From: Acridotheres tristis
Taxonomy: Eukaryota; Chordata; Aves; Passeriformes; Sturnidae
Assembly: GCA_037013685.1 (NCBI GenBank)
Contig: CM072887.1
Span: 38,863,154-38,927,153 of the forward strand
DNA: 64,000 nt
Reading direction: 5' to 3'
Shown here: positions 46,201 to 58,955 of the stretch, one piece after another
How the letters are laid out: each line of letters begins with the position of its first letter
How positions within the stretch are numbered: position 1 is the stretch's first letter
The notes under the pieces: model-generated
What the model was told of the DNA's origin: nothing
What the model saw: only the letters and a program-made list of their open reading frames with translations
Database searches by the model: none
Program-made: the position numbers and the translations under genes

Positions 46201-46891
46201 TTACTTGTTTTGTCTTAGGGAGTTGCTGGTTTTGCTGCACTGGCCAATAGGTAAATTGATCCTTGTTCCACCCAGAAAATTCCACACAAATTTTATTGCC
46301 ATAGGTTAAGCAGAACTATTGAAAAGAATTGCACTCACCTTGTGGCAGCCCACTGCAGAGACAAGTGTCTCTATATGTAAAGCCTTCTCTCTAGGTTTAT
46401 TTGTACATGGTACTGATGGCTTCTTCATAAATTCTGTGTAACCAAGAAGTATATTTATGTATATATTTATATGTGTATTTACATATTGTGTATATATTTT
46501 TAAACTTGTGTAGTGCTTCCTAATTTGTGAACTTCCAGGTCTCATTTTCATCTAGCTTTTATCTTCCTTAAATTTCTTTGTCAGGGGTCCTAAGCATCCT
46601 GATGTTTCATATTTATTTGCTTTGCAGATCACTTTAGGATCACTTCCTCTGCTGGACAGCCCCTGACTAACTGTAGAGCAGGGTAGACTTCAGGTGGGTT
46701 TTGACTGAGGTTTTCTCCCATTGTATTTGCACTCATTATATTGAATAATGAAATATTTGGATACTAAAGGATTGCTAATATCTCACCATGTCAGTCCCAT
46801 GGATACTGAGGATGTGGCAGCTCAGCCACTGCTCCAGTCTGGGACAAACGATTGGTATCAGAAGCTTGGAAAAGAAATAGACAGTGAGAGA

Positions 46892-46932
46892 AATGTAGCA
46901 CATATAGCACACATGTAGCACAATGTAGCACA
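46892..46932 (+). repeat. Short tandem repeat, unit ~ atgtagcaca
   Basis: Four imperfect copies of (a)tgtagcaca in about 41 bp. Confidence 0.7.
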
Positions 46933-48288
46933 AGAGACCATAGTTAAAAATGTAGGTTTCTTTTTTTCATTTCCAGAGAAAGTTTTACTAGGACATGCTG
47001 ACTAATCTTCTTTTGCTTCATATAATTTGGGACATTTTCAGAATGTTGATCATATTTAACAGGTAGCCAAAACATCCTACAATTAATGGACATGGTGTAG
47101 AAATGAAGAAAAAGAAGTTCCAAACCAAACTGATTTGGAAATTTGCCACTGTCACAATAATTCTGCTATGGTGAAACTCAAATGGGCAGCATGCAAGGCA
47201 ACAGAAATCTCTCCACGGGAGCTTTTACAGAGGCCAAGATAAATTATATGTAATTCAAGCACCCTGGAGTATTCTAAATGGTAGACAGTAAATGAGCCGT
47301 GCTTAAATGAGAGTAGCTCATGACAACTAAATTATTACACTGCATTGTGGATACTGTTACTAAGTTGTTAGTAGTGTACATTCAAAACTAGTCAACAAAT
47401 CATAGTAACAAGTTACTAATTTAGGAAGAGCAAGCCCTCAAACTGTGCTGTTGCAGCCAGGGGAAGTCATGAGCTCAGTCTGAAACTGCTTATCCAAAAA
47501 GCCAGAAGGAAGTACCATAAAGCTGAGTTTGGAGGTCACACTGTTGTTACATGCTTGGGCAGGATTTTTGGGGCAGACAGCCATCCAGGCTGTCAGCAGC
47601 TGGGTGAAAAGGGGGGATTTTGAAAACACAAAGGGAAAAATGAGTCAGCATGGACTCGTTTGTGGCTGCTTCTAGAGACTCCAGCTTGCTAGTTAAGCAG
47701 CTGGCAGATTCCTACCAGGAGGGGACCTGCTATACACTTGGAGAAAGAATAAAAAATGTTAGGAACACCACTGTTAAGGTGCTCACACTTTGCAGAAAAG
47801 CATTGCAGCAGGCCAAGTTCAGCCAAGCTTCTCTCAGCTAGGAGTAAGGAACAGTGTCACTCCACCCCACAGGAAGGATTCCAGTGCTGCTCCTCTTGAC
47901 TTCAGTGGCATGATGGATGTTCCAGCAGCAAATATTGAGACAAATAATATATAATATTTAATTATATACAATAGAATTAAATCCTAAATTTAATTAATTC
48001 TAGGAACCACCTAGAACTCTATTTTTTTTAGTAGATACCAGTCTCGCTTCTCGCTTAAATCACTATGAGCTCTGAAGTGTTAGATATTGCTCTGATATCA
48101 TTGATAGCTCTGTTTTTCTCTATAAAGGCAATTGACTAGCTAAGTATTTTTGGAAATTATTCAGCAGCATTAAAAAATATATATTTAATGGGATTTTTGT
48201 GATTGTGCATGGTATTTTTCATTGTATCAGTTTAGACATATCCCATAGCATACATAAGTTAATGTAAATTAATGCCAGACTTCATCGG

Positions 48289-48330
48289 TTTTATGTTATT
48301 GTTGGATTTTATGTTATTGTTGGATTTTAT
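48289..48330 (+). repeat. 18-bp tandem repeat, 2.3 copies
   Basis: Unit ttttatgttattgttgga, repeated exactly twice with a partial third copy, just before a CR1 element. Confidence 0.9.
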
Positions 48331-48346
48331 ACTGTATACTATATAT

Positions 48347-48795
48347 CATAGAATGGGTTGAGCTGGAAGGGACCTTGAAGTTCTAAACCTCCTGCCATGG
48401 GCTGGGATGCCACCCATTTTCCAGGTTGCTCAAATTTGCATCCAACCTTGCCCTGAGCACTTCCAGGGATGGAGCATCCAAAGCTTCTCTGGGCAACCTG
48501 TCCCAGTGATTCACCAAACTTAAATTATTTCTTCCTACTATCCAATCTTAACTTTTAAAGCACTTTAATCTTAAGGCAAATTCCCCTTGTCCTATCACTA
48601 CGTGCCCTTGTCCCTCTCCAGCTCTCACACAGGCTCCTTTAAGGTACTGGAAGTCTGCTGTAAAGTCTCCCCTGGGAGCCTTCTCCGGGCTAACAGCCTC
48701 ATTCCTGTCTGTCTGTCTTCACAGCAGAGGTGCTCCAGCCTTGTCATCATCTTTGTGGCCCTTCCCTGGACTAGACCCAACACTCCATGTGTGTT
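48347..48795 (-). mobile_element. CR1 LINE, 3' part
   Basis: It begins atcatagaatgggttgagct then ggaagggaccttgaagttct, the reverse complement of a CR1 3' end. It continues with cttctctgggcaacctgtcc and ccttgtcctatcactacgtg through to about 48795. This is among the better-preserved copies here, but 5'-truncated. Confidence 0.9.
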
Positions 48796-51700
48796 CATGT
48801 TTACAGAAGGCCAATATAACCCATGAAGCTGCTGCTTACTTATTTCCATAGGTAGATAAAATAAAAGAAAGTGTAATTTTGTTTTGGGGTTCTAAGATTT
48901 TCAACACAGAAGGATCAAGATCTGTGCCCGGATTATTAAGTATCAGAGCAGTGGAGATGAAGAATGATAAATCATTCATCAGATTTTGGAGAATGCAGTG
49001 AGTGCAGGGTAAGTCCAGCACTTCAATGCTTGCTAAATATTTTATATTCTGTGCTACTTGAAAGAAAATTGTCACCACTGATTTATGTCTCTTTGTTCTG
49101 TTTATCTATATGCCTTAAGTTTATGGCTGCTACTTCACAGTTAATAATATGATTTTTAGAAGCAAAAGAGCAATTGTTAGGACTTTAAATTAGATTCATG
49201 GGGGTTTTTTCAGGGGAATTTGTGAGGTTTTAGCAGTGCTAAAAGATCAGGCATACATAGACAGACTGACTTGGTTAACACTTCCAGTTAACACACCAAA
49301 TGTTTTAAAATTACCAGGGTGGAAGGCCTGTGAAAATGTAAAGTATTTTACTTATTTACTTTGTCTAATATTTATTAGGCAACTGCCTGAGATAAAACAT
49401 GTTCCTTTTTGTGATAGTTTTTAAATGAAAAAAAAAAATCTGTTAAAGCAGAGATTCCCCACAAACACTTCACAAGACAATCATCAGCTTGTATCACTAT
49501 TCCTTGCTTGCTCCCTCTGGCTGCCAGGGTAGTGGTGCAAAGGTACTTCTGCCTCACAGGGAGCAGTTTCGACTTATTTGGCCACATTTGCTGAGGAACT
49601 ACTGTGTTGCCAGGAGCAGGAGTGGCTTCATGCTGGTTTTGACTGAGAGGTGCAGACCAGGAAGAAATGTAGGGGTCAGGGCTTTCGGTGAGAACTTCTG
49701 TTTATTCAGTAATTCCCTGACAACCCGCAACCACGAGAAAGCAAACATTGAAAAGGTTCATCATAGAGCCGGTTTTCGTGTTCAGTTTCTTATACAAACT
49801 AAAGTCAGCTGCCAGCCTAGGTAGTTACCAGCCTAAACAATTTCTCAAGTATGAAACCTCATGAATACCTCCCCTGATGCTTTCGTGAACCTAAAGTACA
49901 TTAAATGGATTAAGAAGTTAAATTATGATGGACGGTTACTGGAATTTCTTTTATTTTTTTGCTGGAATAAAAGCTGACAGTGTCACATTTGCCACTCAGA
50001 CACCTCCCTATCAATGCCAAGGTCAGAATATCCTTCATGATGATGTCAAGAAAGTTGCTTCACAAAATCTGGTTCTTCATAATGCCTTACTTGAGGTGCC
50101 TAAAGCAAAGTATGTGTTGAGAGAGACCCTTGGCAAATGTTCCCCTTTTCCAGATGCCACCATTCTCAGTTTTGAGATTGTATTTCCTTCATTTATACTG
50201 GGGAGAAAGCATGACTAGAACATGGAGCCTCCATGCACCTGGCACAAAATGTGATGCCAGTGGGACAGGCCACCAACAGGCTTTGTATTTTTACCCCATT
50301 ACAGACCATAGCCTATATGCTGGCAGCTGACAACTGCTCACCATTTGAACTTGGAGCCTGTGAACAGTTCAGTGTTTTTTTTGTGGGTGTGTGTTGTTTT
50401 GTACACTTAAAAAAAAAAAAAAAGTAAGAATACCCAGAACAAAACGAACACCAAAATTCCCCCCAAAATCACAACCAACTTGCATACAGTGTTGCACACA
50501 GAAAAATCACAGTCTGGTTGGAACTTCTAGATCCAGTTGAGTTTGACCTGAAGTGAAGATCTGTAGAAGCAAATTGTCATATCCTGTGCAATACTAGGAC
50601 ACAACCAGTACTCCTCTTGACAGCAGAGAAATGGGAAGACTCAGGAATTTGGTGTTCCTTCTTAAACTTTGAAGGGAATTGCAATATAAATAAGGGTCAT
50701 GGGCTTTACTTCTGTAAATATGTTTTCTTAGCCCATTATTTCTGTCCTGTCCCAGTCTATTCTTCTGTCTTTACTACACCTGCTTCCATTTTATTTTTCA
50801 TTCTTATTTCAGATGCAATATGTAAGGTTCTTATCTTAGTGTACAAGCATCTGCCCAGACAGTCTTGACTTCTGTTGGTTTAGATTTGTAGATTTCCAAA
50901 GTGTTTCCAGTGGAATCTAAAAGGAATTTTAAGATTGCAACCAACATAAGGTTTCCCAGCTACACATCATGGATCTGTCAAAGCAGGTAACAAAGCTGGT
51001 AGGATGTGTAAACATCTTACACAAACCAGTTCCATTAGTGTAGAAAGAAGAGATTAAATCATTTTCTTGCGAGTGAATGAAGTTCTTGGAGACTCCACAT
51101 TTCTGAAAGAATAGAAATAAAGTACCATTGAATCAAGATGGGAGTCCTCACCAGCTTCACCTGCTGAAAGAAATATCCCCTCCCCAATTTTTTAAGGTAA
51201 GTAACAAAAGCCTGGCCTGTGCCCTGGAAGGGTTGGAGCCAAGTACATAAAGAGGGGAAGCAGACTGTATTTTCCCAGCTATCTCAGACTTACCAGTCCC
51301 AGGGAGAAGGATGCAAGCTAGTAGTGCAGCAGTATTATTCTACTATATCTTTTATCGATATATCTTTTTGAAATAAACATTCTTTTGAGCTACTTAAACA
51401 TCAGGTAGTTTTCTAGTGATGTTTTCGCTTGGTTTCTTTTTCCCCATAACATTTGTTTTCTCCTTTTTCCTTCTGTTATCTTCATTACCTGCTTTCTTTG
51501 ATCATGAAACATTTTCTCTGAATGTAAAGGATTTACACGGGTTTTTTACTGCATGTAACCTAAAAGCATTTTATATGTACGTATATGTATATTTATATAT
51601 TCTTTTACATATATAATAACACATAAAAATACATATGCATGTTCTACAGTTTCTGGAGTCTGAAGTTACTCTGCATTCAGCCTGGGCTAAAACCAAACCT

Positions 51701-51799
51701 CTCTTGGATAAAGAGAGAACATAGTACATCATTATGACATATTTGTTCATGGTGGGTTTTTTGTCACACTTCCCTAGAAAGGATTTTGGAAAGGTAAGC
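48796..51799. other. Intergenic upstream of the CENPJ-like locus
   Basis: It contains an A15 run at 50409-50423 and a 97-codon open frame at 49925-50218 of unknown nature (includes QNLVLHNALLEVPKAKYVLR). No recognised exon. Confidence 0.4.
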
Positions 51800-52207
51800 A
51801 TGGAAGCAGACACTTTTAAGGAGGAAGACCATCCATCCCAGCAGACTGTCAGTGATTTGACAAGCAGGGTACCATCTTCCAGTTTAACTGAGAAGGTTGT
51901 ATCTTCTTTATACACAGCTTGGATTGACAATATGAATGAGTCCTCCAGCAAGAGCTGTTCATTTTTATTTCATTCAGAAATCAGTGGTCTAATAAGCAAC
52001 AGTAATGTCTCAACAGCTAACCTGAGCCACAACCAAGCTTTTCAGTCTCCAAAGCAATTATCTTATTCAGCCAACTCTGATTTTTTCCCCCAGAAGTTGA
52101 CTTCCAGTGTAAGCCAAACTGGAATTCATGATGCAAGTGAGACTATGGAAATGCTCACTCCTCCTTTGCTCCCTGACCCAGAGATGAACCATTGTGCTAC
52201 CACATAA
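51800..52207 (+). CDS. Possible first coding exon of the CENPJ/TCP10-like gene
   Basis: Open frame from the ATG at 51800 to TAA at 52207, 135 codons, serine/threonine- and glutamate-rich (SSSLTEKVVSSLYTAWIDNM, SHNQAFQSPKQLSYSANSDF). The SLYTAWIDNMN segment loosely resembles the conserved CENPJ N-terminal NFLTQWMTNPS motif (shared T, W and N at equal spacing). A possible internal donor (GATGCAA|gtgaga) occurs near 52136. The assignment rests on weak homology and on lying upstream of better CENPJ-like exons on the same strand. The frame is also open back to an ATG at 51734. Confidence 0.35.
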   Translation: MEADTFKEEDHPSQQTVSDLTSRVPSSSLTEKVVSSLYTAWIDNMNESSSKSCSFLFHSEISGLISNSNVSTANLSHNQAFQSPKQLSYSANSDFFPQKLTSSVSQTGIHDASETMEMLTPPLLPDPEMNHCATT

Positions 52208-54216
52208 AAAGCCATGGAGCAAGTTGGTTTGCTTTAAATAATGACGAATTTTCAGCTGCCTATTGTGTATTCCTGGTAGTGGCCCAGCCTGTCCAGAAAG
52301 ACAGGGTCAGTGACTTTCATGTCTGTATATTGGTAGGAAGCTTTATGGGCGAGACTGGGAAGTGAATCATAACCCCGGGTCTTATGCTGTTGCTCTAATG
52401 CATCCATGCAATAAAGTGATTTTCACAAGAGACAATTAAACAATCTCACCCATATTCCTCTTCTTTGACAGTTAGTGTTATCTCCCTCTGTCTAGTGGTT
52501 TGGATTGCATGTTCTGGCTCCATGTTCTTGTGTCAGTAACGGTTGTGGGGCCCCTTCATGTTCTTTTTTCATATGTCATTTATCAGGCTTCTTCTCACGC
52601 TCCACATTCTTTTTATATACATTTTTTCTATTTCTGACTTCTTCCTCTTCTTAGTTTTGACAAAGTGCATGCAAGTAACTCCACAGTATCTCTTCCAATG
52701 AATAATCCATCTGCTTCTCATAAGATAGTAAACAATACAGCGCCTAAGTTACATTTTTAAAAGAAACTCATCTTTACAGCACAGTTGAATTTATCACTTA
52801 GCACGTATCTAAACTGGCAGTTCTCAATCCTTTCTCCACTGGAGGTCTATCATCATTCTAACATTTTTTTATTCTAAGGAAGAGTGTAGTACTTTACATA
52901 TAGGGGCAGAAAATTTGTTATCCCTTGGTTTTTGGAAAAGTAATAATGTAAGTAATGCTGCAGTTGAAGATAATTTCTCATGAGTCCTGGGAATCTGCCA
53001 CTTCTGTTCTCAGATGACGTAAATCAGATCACTAAGTTTAATGACCAGGATTTATCCTGTAAACTGTCACTATTGTATAAACTGCCAATATTGTAAACTG
53101 TCAATAAACTGGTAATAAAATATAAACTGTAAACTGGTCATAAAATCTGATACTGGATCTTAGGCATTCGTTGTTCTTTGGTGTTTTCTGACATTTGACT
53201 ATGTGAGTTACTCAAACTCTTCTTAAAGAATCTGGTGAAGAAGAAGTGACCTTGGGCTTTGCTTTGTTACATGGTGCTGTAGAATAATACCAGAAAGAGA
53301 GACAGCAGAAGAGTGAAAAGGATGCTTGCAGGTAGACTGCTGGGAAGCTCCTGGCACAGCAGCAACATAAGAGTGTCTTTATGCAGTGAGTTTTAGCTCT
53401 GGGATAGATCTGGTAATTCACAATAAATAAATAAAAGAGAAAAAAAGACCTATCACTTGCACTACTGATCTCTGGTAGTTCTTCTCAGTGGACAGGACAG
53501 GAGAAACAAATGACTTGAAGGAGTCAAATAGATATAAACTGGGAAACTCAGAAAATCAAAGCGACTTGGAGAGGTTTATACCTGTGGGGAAGCAAAGGGG
53601 AGTGCCTCGACTGCGAAAGGGCTGTGGAAATAGTGACAGCAATTTCGTCAGACAGAATCATTCTTCTATCTTTTCATCCCTATTTTCAAACCATGCTTAT
53701 ATTTCCTGCTCCTTGCAGCTCTGGTGTGTGGATATTGACTTTTGAAAGCTCCGTTTCATCAATGACACTGGTAACTTCCATTTATCATGTAGTTCAACAA
53801 TAAAATGTCTAATCTTGGCACATTTTGAAGTTTTAGAGTAAAGCCTGATGTGATGTTATCATCTCCTCTGGTGCTGTTCTAGCACCTTCTTGGTGTAAAA
53901 CACTCTCTAGCTTTTGTGCTTTAACTTCTGTGGGAAGGAAATGCCAGCACAGAGACCAGAAGACAATGCTGGCTGATGTGAAGCTGAGTAGCCAAACCTG
54001 GCAAGGCACATGCTGCCTGCACAGGGCCAGGTACGCTTTGAGTTCTAACATGGCAAAAAAGCTTTAAATACAAGTGGCAAATTTTTAAATTAAAATTTTA
54101 ATATTAAAATACACACTTTAAGAAACTCGTACCCCCAAAGCTCAGATATGGCAATTCTTTCTGGTTAAAAACCATGCAGAAGTGTAGTCTGATACTATGT
54201 CTTCCTGATATTTTCA
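52208..54216. other. Presumed intron of the CENPJ-like locus
   Basis: It contains a taaactg-rich imperfect repeat at 53058-53145 and a possible exon at 53484-53745, which has a good acceptor (tagttcttctcag) and encodes LKESNRYKLGNSENQSDLER. I could not match that segment to CENPJ. Confidence 0.3.
53058..53145 (+). repeat. Imperfect taaactg repeat
   Basis: Six scattered or tandem copies of (a)taaactg(t/g) within about 88 bp. Confidence 0.7.
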
Positions 54217-54217
54217 G

Positions 54218-54460
54218 GCTCCAGGGCAGCAGGACTAGCTGATGAAGCAGCAGATGCAGCAGCTGCAAGGGCTGGTGGCTGAAGAGCAGAAAATCATCAC
54301 ACTTTATAACCCAGATACTCAGGGAATCTCTCCTGACACTGGAACCTGCACCTACTGCTGCTTCTACTCCAGCAGTGAAATGCAGCAGTTCTTTAAAGAA
54401 AGAGACAGTTTGATAGTAGTTTTCAGTGGCTGGGGGCTCCTCCTCTGGCAGCTGGACTAA
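54218..54460 (+). pseudogene. CENPJ/TCP10-like exon with in-frame TAG
   Basis: After a gatattttcag acceptor the frame reads APGQQD, TAG at 54236, then LMKQQMQQLQGLVAEEQKII and TLYNPDTQGISPD. The 21-residue stretch from 54242 lines up without gaps with human CENPJ [20 protein letters not shown] (9 of 21 identical, most others conservative). CENPJ is the centriole assembly protein CPAP/SAS-4. At the TAG, CENPJ has glutamine, so a CAG-to-TAG change is the simplest reading. A start at 54239 using the TAG as acceptor AG would avoid the stop but lies past the first AG after the pyrimidine tract. The frame then runs to TAA at 54460 and I see no good donor, so the 3' limit is unclear. Confidence 0.55.
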
Positions 54461-57400
54461 AACATTTGCTTCTTTACACATATTGGATACAAGCTGTAAA
54501 CTCCTGAAAAGACTTCTTTCCTCTTCTGTGTACTAAAATTTCAGGAGAACATTTATGTTTACTAACAGACCTCCAGTATAGACTTCTATTGAAGTAGTCT
54601 TGAACAGTAGTAGAGAAAATTATAGTGTAGTGGTAAAAATTACAGAGAAGCAGAAATATCCTTTCTCTTCTGTACCTATCTATGAAAGTTCCAGCTTTGC
54701 ATGGATAAAATAAGAGGGAGAAAGTCAATATACCATGCTGATGCTAATAGATTCTTACCTTTAATAGAGCAGCCTGTTCCTAACAGCATGATACTACTCC
54801 TCAAACAGTTCCATTTGATCAGTGGCATTGCTGGAAAGCACCATCTGCTCAGCAAGCAGGAAAAGAGGAGCCCCCACCCCTTCTCACCCTGTCCACAGCA
54901 GCAGCACATTCTCCTCAGTGATCCCAAGGTGAAAGAAGAATTTAGGAAAATCATGTAGACTTTAAGAGTATTGGCCTGAGTTTAGCAGGGCTGCTTGTGC
55001 ATAACATCAGACAGGGAGTATCCATAATTGCATAGGAAGGCCAGGTGATCCTTGGATTGATACTTCTTCTCGAGTAGCCTGCTGGAGAGGCAGCTTCACC
55101 TAAACCATGAGCCAAGGCCCTAAGCAGCCTAAGGCACCCCCTCTCTGCATCTGTACATTGATCAGCTATTAATACTTTTCAATCTAATGTCAAGTTTCTT
55201 GGTCCAGTTGAGGATCTGTGCAAGAATCTCATTATATTAAGACCTCAGAAGACAGTTAGAAGAGCTAGGTGATGGCACCTTTCATGCTAGAATTCAGTAT
55301 AACCAGATGAGGTCTTACAAACAACTTTTGGGAATTGAAAATCTAAATTTTTTTCAGAGTTTTTCTCCCATGTTCTAATCATAAAGGGTGTGACTAAGTC
55401 CTCTCTGACAGCCATATGTTTTGTTGTTCCCCCATGCACATATCTAGTTTGACCAGTTTGGATGGAATAATTTATAATCAAAATTCTATTTATTTCAGTT
55501 GCCATATGAGGAACATTTGCTTGCAAATGTTTGCTCAAGACAATAGGCATAACTTTAGGCAGAGTTAAAGATAACAATAAAAACTAAGAGTTTATGGCCA
55601 TCCCCTTGCCCCCTATCCTGGGAGCTCTTTGAGCTGACGCTGTTTTAGGGAAATACGACCTTTCATTATTGCTTTCATAAAAGAAAATGAAATTTTAGCA
55701 AGTTTCATCTACCTCACTAATAAGCATACCTGTTGCTAGCTGACAAAATAAAAGGGGCTTCGCTTCATTCCCTCTCGGCCTCATGGGTTCAGAGAACTTT
55801 TTGTAGGAATGACAAAATTCTGGGCTGGATAAACAATGGACAAGCAGATGTGCAATGGCATCTTTGGGGTGCAGCAGGTGCTGTCACTGGACAGGGTCAC
55901 AGCAGCTGGAAAAGCTGTGTGACTGTCAGAGCTGTGGAGCATGGCTGCAGGCAGGAGGTGTATGCTGGGGTAGATGCACCAGGTGGGAAGCAAGAGCCAA
56001 CCTCCACCTCCATAGAGACCACCAAAAACCAGGCTTGCTGCAGCTTGGGCTGTCTGCTTGCACTCTGGGGCCCTCTCTGAGCTTCCTGATGATGTCAACA
56101 GAGCAAAGAAATATGAGACTGAAGGGAATGAGAAACTTGAGAAAGAACACAGTGTCAGATCTGTTTGAAGGTCTTGTTTTCAAGCTTGATGTTGTGTGAC
56201 AATCAGGGTGTTTGGGGCAGGAAAAGCAGGATTTCAACCATTGGCCCTGCAGCCAGAAGCTAAGCCCCAGCAGCAGTGGTACAAACAGGCCTGGCTGTCA
56301 TTATACCAGATTTCCTGATGGAGCTACACCACTGGGAATTAGCTGTCAGGAGCCACTGCTGTATACTAGGGAGAGAGCCTGAGAAAGAGAGAGGATGGAG
56401 TCTGTGGCTGAGTAAATGAAACATTCATCATTCAGAGAAAAGGCTGGTTGAAATGGCAGGCAAAAGCCATCAAGCTGTCTGGGGTGACCAGGTAGAACAA
56501 GCACACAGTCTGTGATTTCCAATCTGTGCTTCCAAGTTTTCTAATCAAAGCAGAACCTCCACAGAGTAATTATGTTGCTCATTAATCTCTGCCCAAATGC
56601 CATAATTAGCAAGGTGTTTGTTATTACTGCCAGCAGTTCATTGGGAGCAGAACTGTTCTGTGGCTGTGCCACATTTTTTGGGCTCTCAGGAAGGGCTGAA
56701 GCATGGGAAGAAAAGTGTCTTAAGTCTGCTATGCTTCATCATACAAATTTTTGTTCCCCCTGCCCCAGTGCTATGAATCCTTTGAACTCAGGACAAAGCT
56801 CATACAGTAAGAAATATATTTATAGGATTCTCTTTGGGTGTATTTACATATCCAGCTACATTTAGCTAACGCATAAGGCCACAGACAAAATGCTGACTTG
56901 AATTAAAAGGCTGAAAAACCTGCACTCAAAGTCCTATTTTATTACTGGAGGCAGTGTAGGTTTAGCATAGCAAAGGACACTGGATTAATTTGGTCCCATT
57001 AAGCTTTAAAGACAAAAAATATGAAGAACTAGTAGGGCTATGATTTATCTTATTATGGTAAAGGTAGTTGCTTCAATATTGCCATGTATTTGAAGGAGTA
57101 ACACAGCATTCAAGAATAGTTGGGATCTTCCTGAGTCTGTGCCTGACGGGTTTCAAATCCACAGGTTAGCCTTCTTCCAAAAAATGCCTCAACTGAGGGG
57201 TGAGGAATTTTCCAGCTCAGCCATTCCCTTTCTGCTTGTTGAAATTAGGTCACAGGACAGAAAGGATTCGTGGTATAAAGAAAGAAAATAAAAAGCAAGC
57301 ATAATTTATAAAGGTGTTCTTTTTTCCCCGGAAGTAGTGAACCTGGACTTTGGTTCATTACGCAGAACTGTTTATATTTTTTCCACTGGTAAGTCTTCTA

Positions 57401-57839
57401 ACAGAATATGCAACCAGCCACCCAGAGCTGAAAGGAAAACCTTCCCTACTTTTTCATTAATTGATTCCTCAGAAATATTTTGAGATAGTGGACTTGAGGA
57501 GTACTAGAGTAAATGGGGTTTTTTTGCATGCTCAGGAGTACTTTCTAAGTTCTCTTTAAATCAATATCCCCGTATCATATAATAATTTATGTTACAACTG
57601 ATGATTGCATCAAGCAGGTTTTACAATTTAAATAAAATAACAAAAGCAGATTTTGATTATTTCATTCTGAACATACAAACCACCAGGAAACATGAAAGCA
57701 ACACTGTTTTCATGTCATACGAGCTTAGTAAGAGATTTCTAGTTCAACGCAAAAATACTTGTCTTAAGCTTCTCTAATTTTTCTTCTCTGGTAATTATTT
57801 TAAGCTTTTCTGTTTCTCCTGGGATTCCTTCTCACCTAG
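54461..57839. other. Presumed intron of the CENPJ-like locus
   Basis: No exon matched to CENPJ. Overlapping open frames on both strands at 54.7-54.95 and 55.7-56.2 kb are not recognised. Confidence 0.3.
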
Positions 57840-58031
57840 CAGCCATGATGCCACCCCTTCCATGCTTTCCAGATTCTTTCATTCCCGTCCAGTTCCCATT
57901 ACAAAATTGTTCCCAAGCTGAAAGTCTGGAATTCTCACAGACAATGTGTTCTCAAAACAGATCCCCGGAGCTCATGCTAAATGAGAGCAGTTCAGAAATC
58001 TCAGGAGAACACGTGCAGCTTTCAGATTTGG
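57840..58031 (+). CDS. Candidate CENPJ/TCP10-like middle exon
   Basis: A strong pyrimidine-rich acceptor (gggattccttctcacctag) precedes an open frame encoding PVQFPLQNCSQAESLEFSQT and ELMLNESSSEISGEHVQLSD. This is a disordered serine-rich type of sequence, as in the weakly conserved part of CENPJ. A donor at 58032 (TTTGG|gtgggc) would end the exon one base into a codon, which fits the phase needed by the exon at 61321. The frame otherwise stays open to TGA at 58090. There is no direct residue match, so the call rests on splice signals, phase and position. Confidence 0.4.
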
Positions 58032-58090
58032 GTGGGCAAAAAGTGCTGGAAAGGAAATCTGAACCTAAGTCTATTGTGCAACTACTGTGA

Positions 58091-58955
58091 ATTTTTGCCT
58101 TTGCTAGTGATTTTGACTGATTTTATTGCAGGTCAGGGGAAGGTGCTTTCTTTTTATGGTGGCTTGTAATAAAAGTTTTTAAAGTATTGTAAACTTGAAT
58201 TTTTTTTTACTTCTCGAATCACAGTCATCCTGCCTCTCATACTGAGAGAAGTTGCACCTTGTAGATAAAAATGGAGAAATCATTAAGTTGGAAAAGCTAA
58301 GTTATATGAAGTAGGGAATATGTTATATTTAGGGAGAAAAGCATAAGTGGAATGTGACTATAGCTTCCAAAGGTGTGAGAACATGTTTCAGTAGCTAGGA
58401 AGGCATGCTCCCTGACAGCAATCTCGGTTTTTCTCACACTGATATATAGTTGCATCACTGAGAGCTAAAACAATGTAAGCTGATACTTGGCATCTTCTCT
58501 TGGCTACACTTTGCCAGCCTCGTCTTCTGTGGGAAAATACCAAAGGGTAAGAAAGAATAAAAGAGAAATTTGCAAGAAATCAAAAGCTGGTTTCAAAATG
58601 GGGGGAAGAGGAGCAAAAAGAAGTGGGAATAAACAGCTTAGAAGGGAAGAGAATATAAGTGTAATCCAGACATGCATCCTGGATTCCTTTGAACTTCTAT
58701 AGTGAGATGTGACTGTGATACTATCAGCCACTCCTATAGTACAATTGAAGCTTCAGTTTCATGTTCTTCAAGCTAGCTCAGGACAGGTACTGTCACTGAA
58801 AGAGTCTGGTCTCCTTCTTGTTCCTGGAACTATTATTTTCTTGCTGGTTTACACTGAACGTGAATCCATTGCCCAGTGAAGTGTTCAGTAGAGGTTCAGA
58901 AATACTTCTGACAGTACAAATGAAGGGCATTTGGAGGTAGTCTGTGGGTGGATGA
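58091..58955. other. Presumed intron of the CENPJ-like locus
   Basis: AT-rich, with no exon or repeat recognised. Confidence 0.3.

Larger units (their letters stand above)
46201..48346. other. Intergenic with short AT-rich and tandem repeats
   Basis: It holds an AT-rich TATA-like stretch at 46450-46502, a short tandem repeat at 46892, an AT-rich stretch at 47940-47995 and an 18-bp tandem at 48289. A 63-codon frame at 47650-47841 is unidentified. Nothing else was recognised. Confidence 0.4.

Noticed and set aside
50490..50545. Possible reverse CR1 tail (aaaaatcacagtctggttgg)
   Set aside because: The match is short and the expected continuation is absent. It is too weak to call.
51650..51724. 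Possible short exon (FLESEVTLHSAWAK) after a ttctacag site
   Set aside because: It ends in TAG after 24 codons in the same frame as the 51734 open frame, has no donor and no convincing CENPJ match.
53488..53745. 85-codon frame with good upstream acceptor, considered as a CENPJ-like exon
   Set aside because: I could not align it to CENPJ and found no convincing donor. It is mentioned within the intron entry only.
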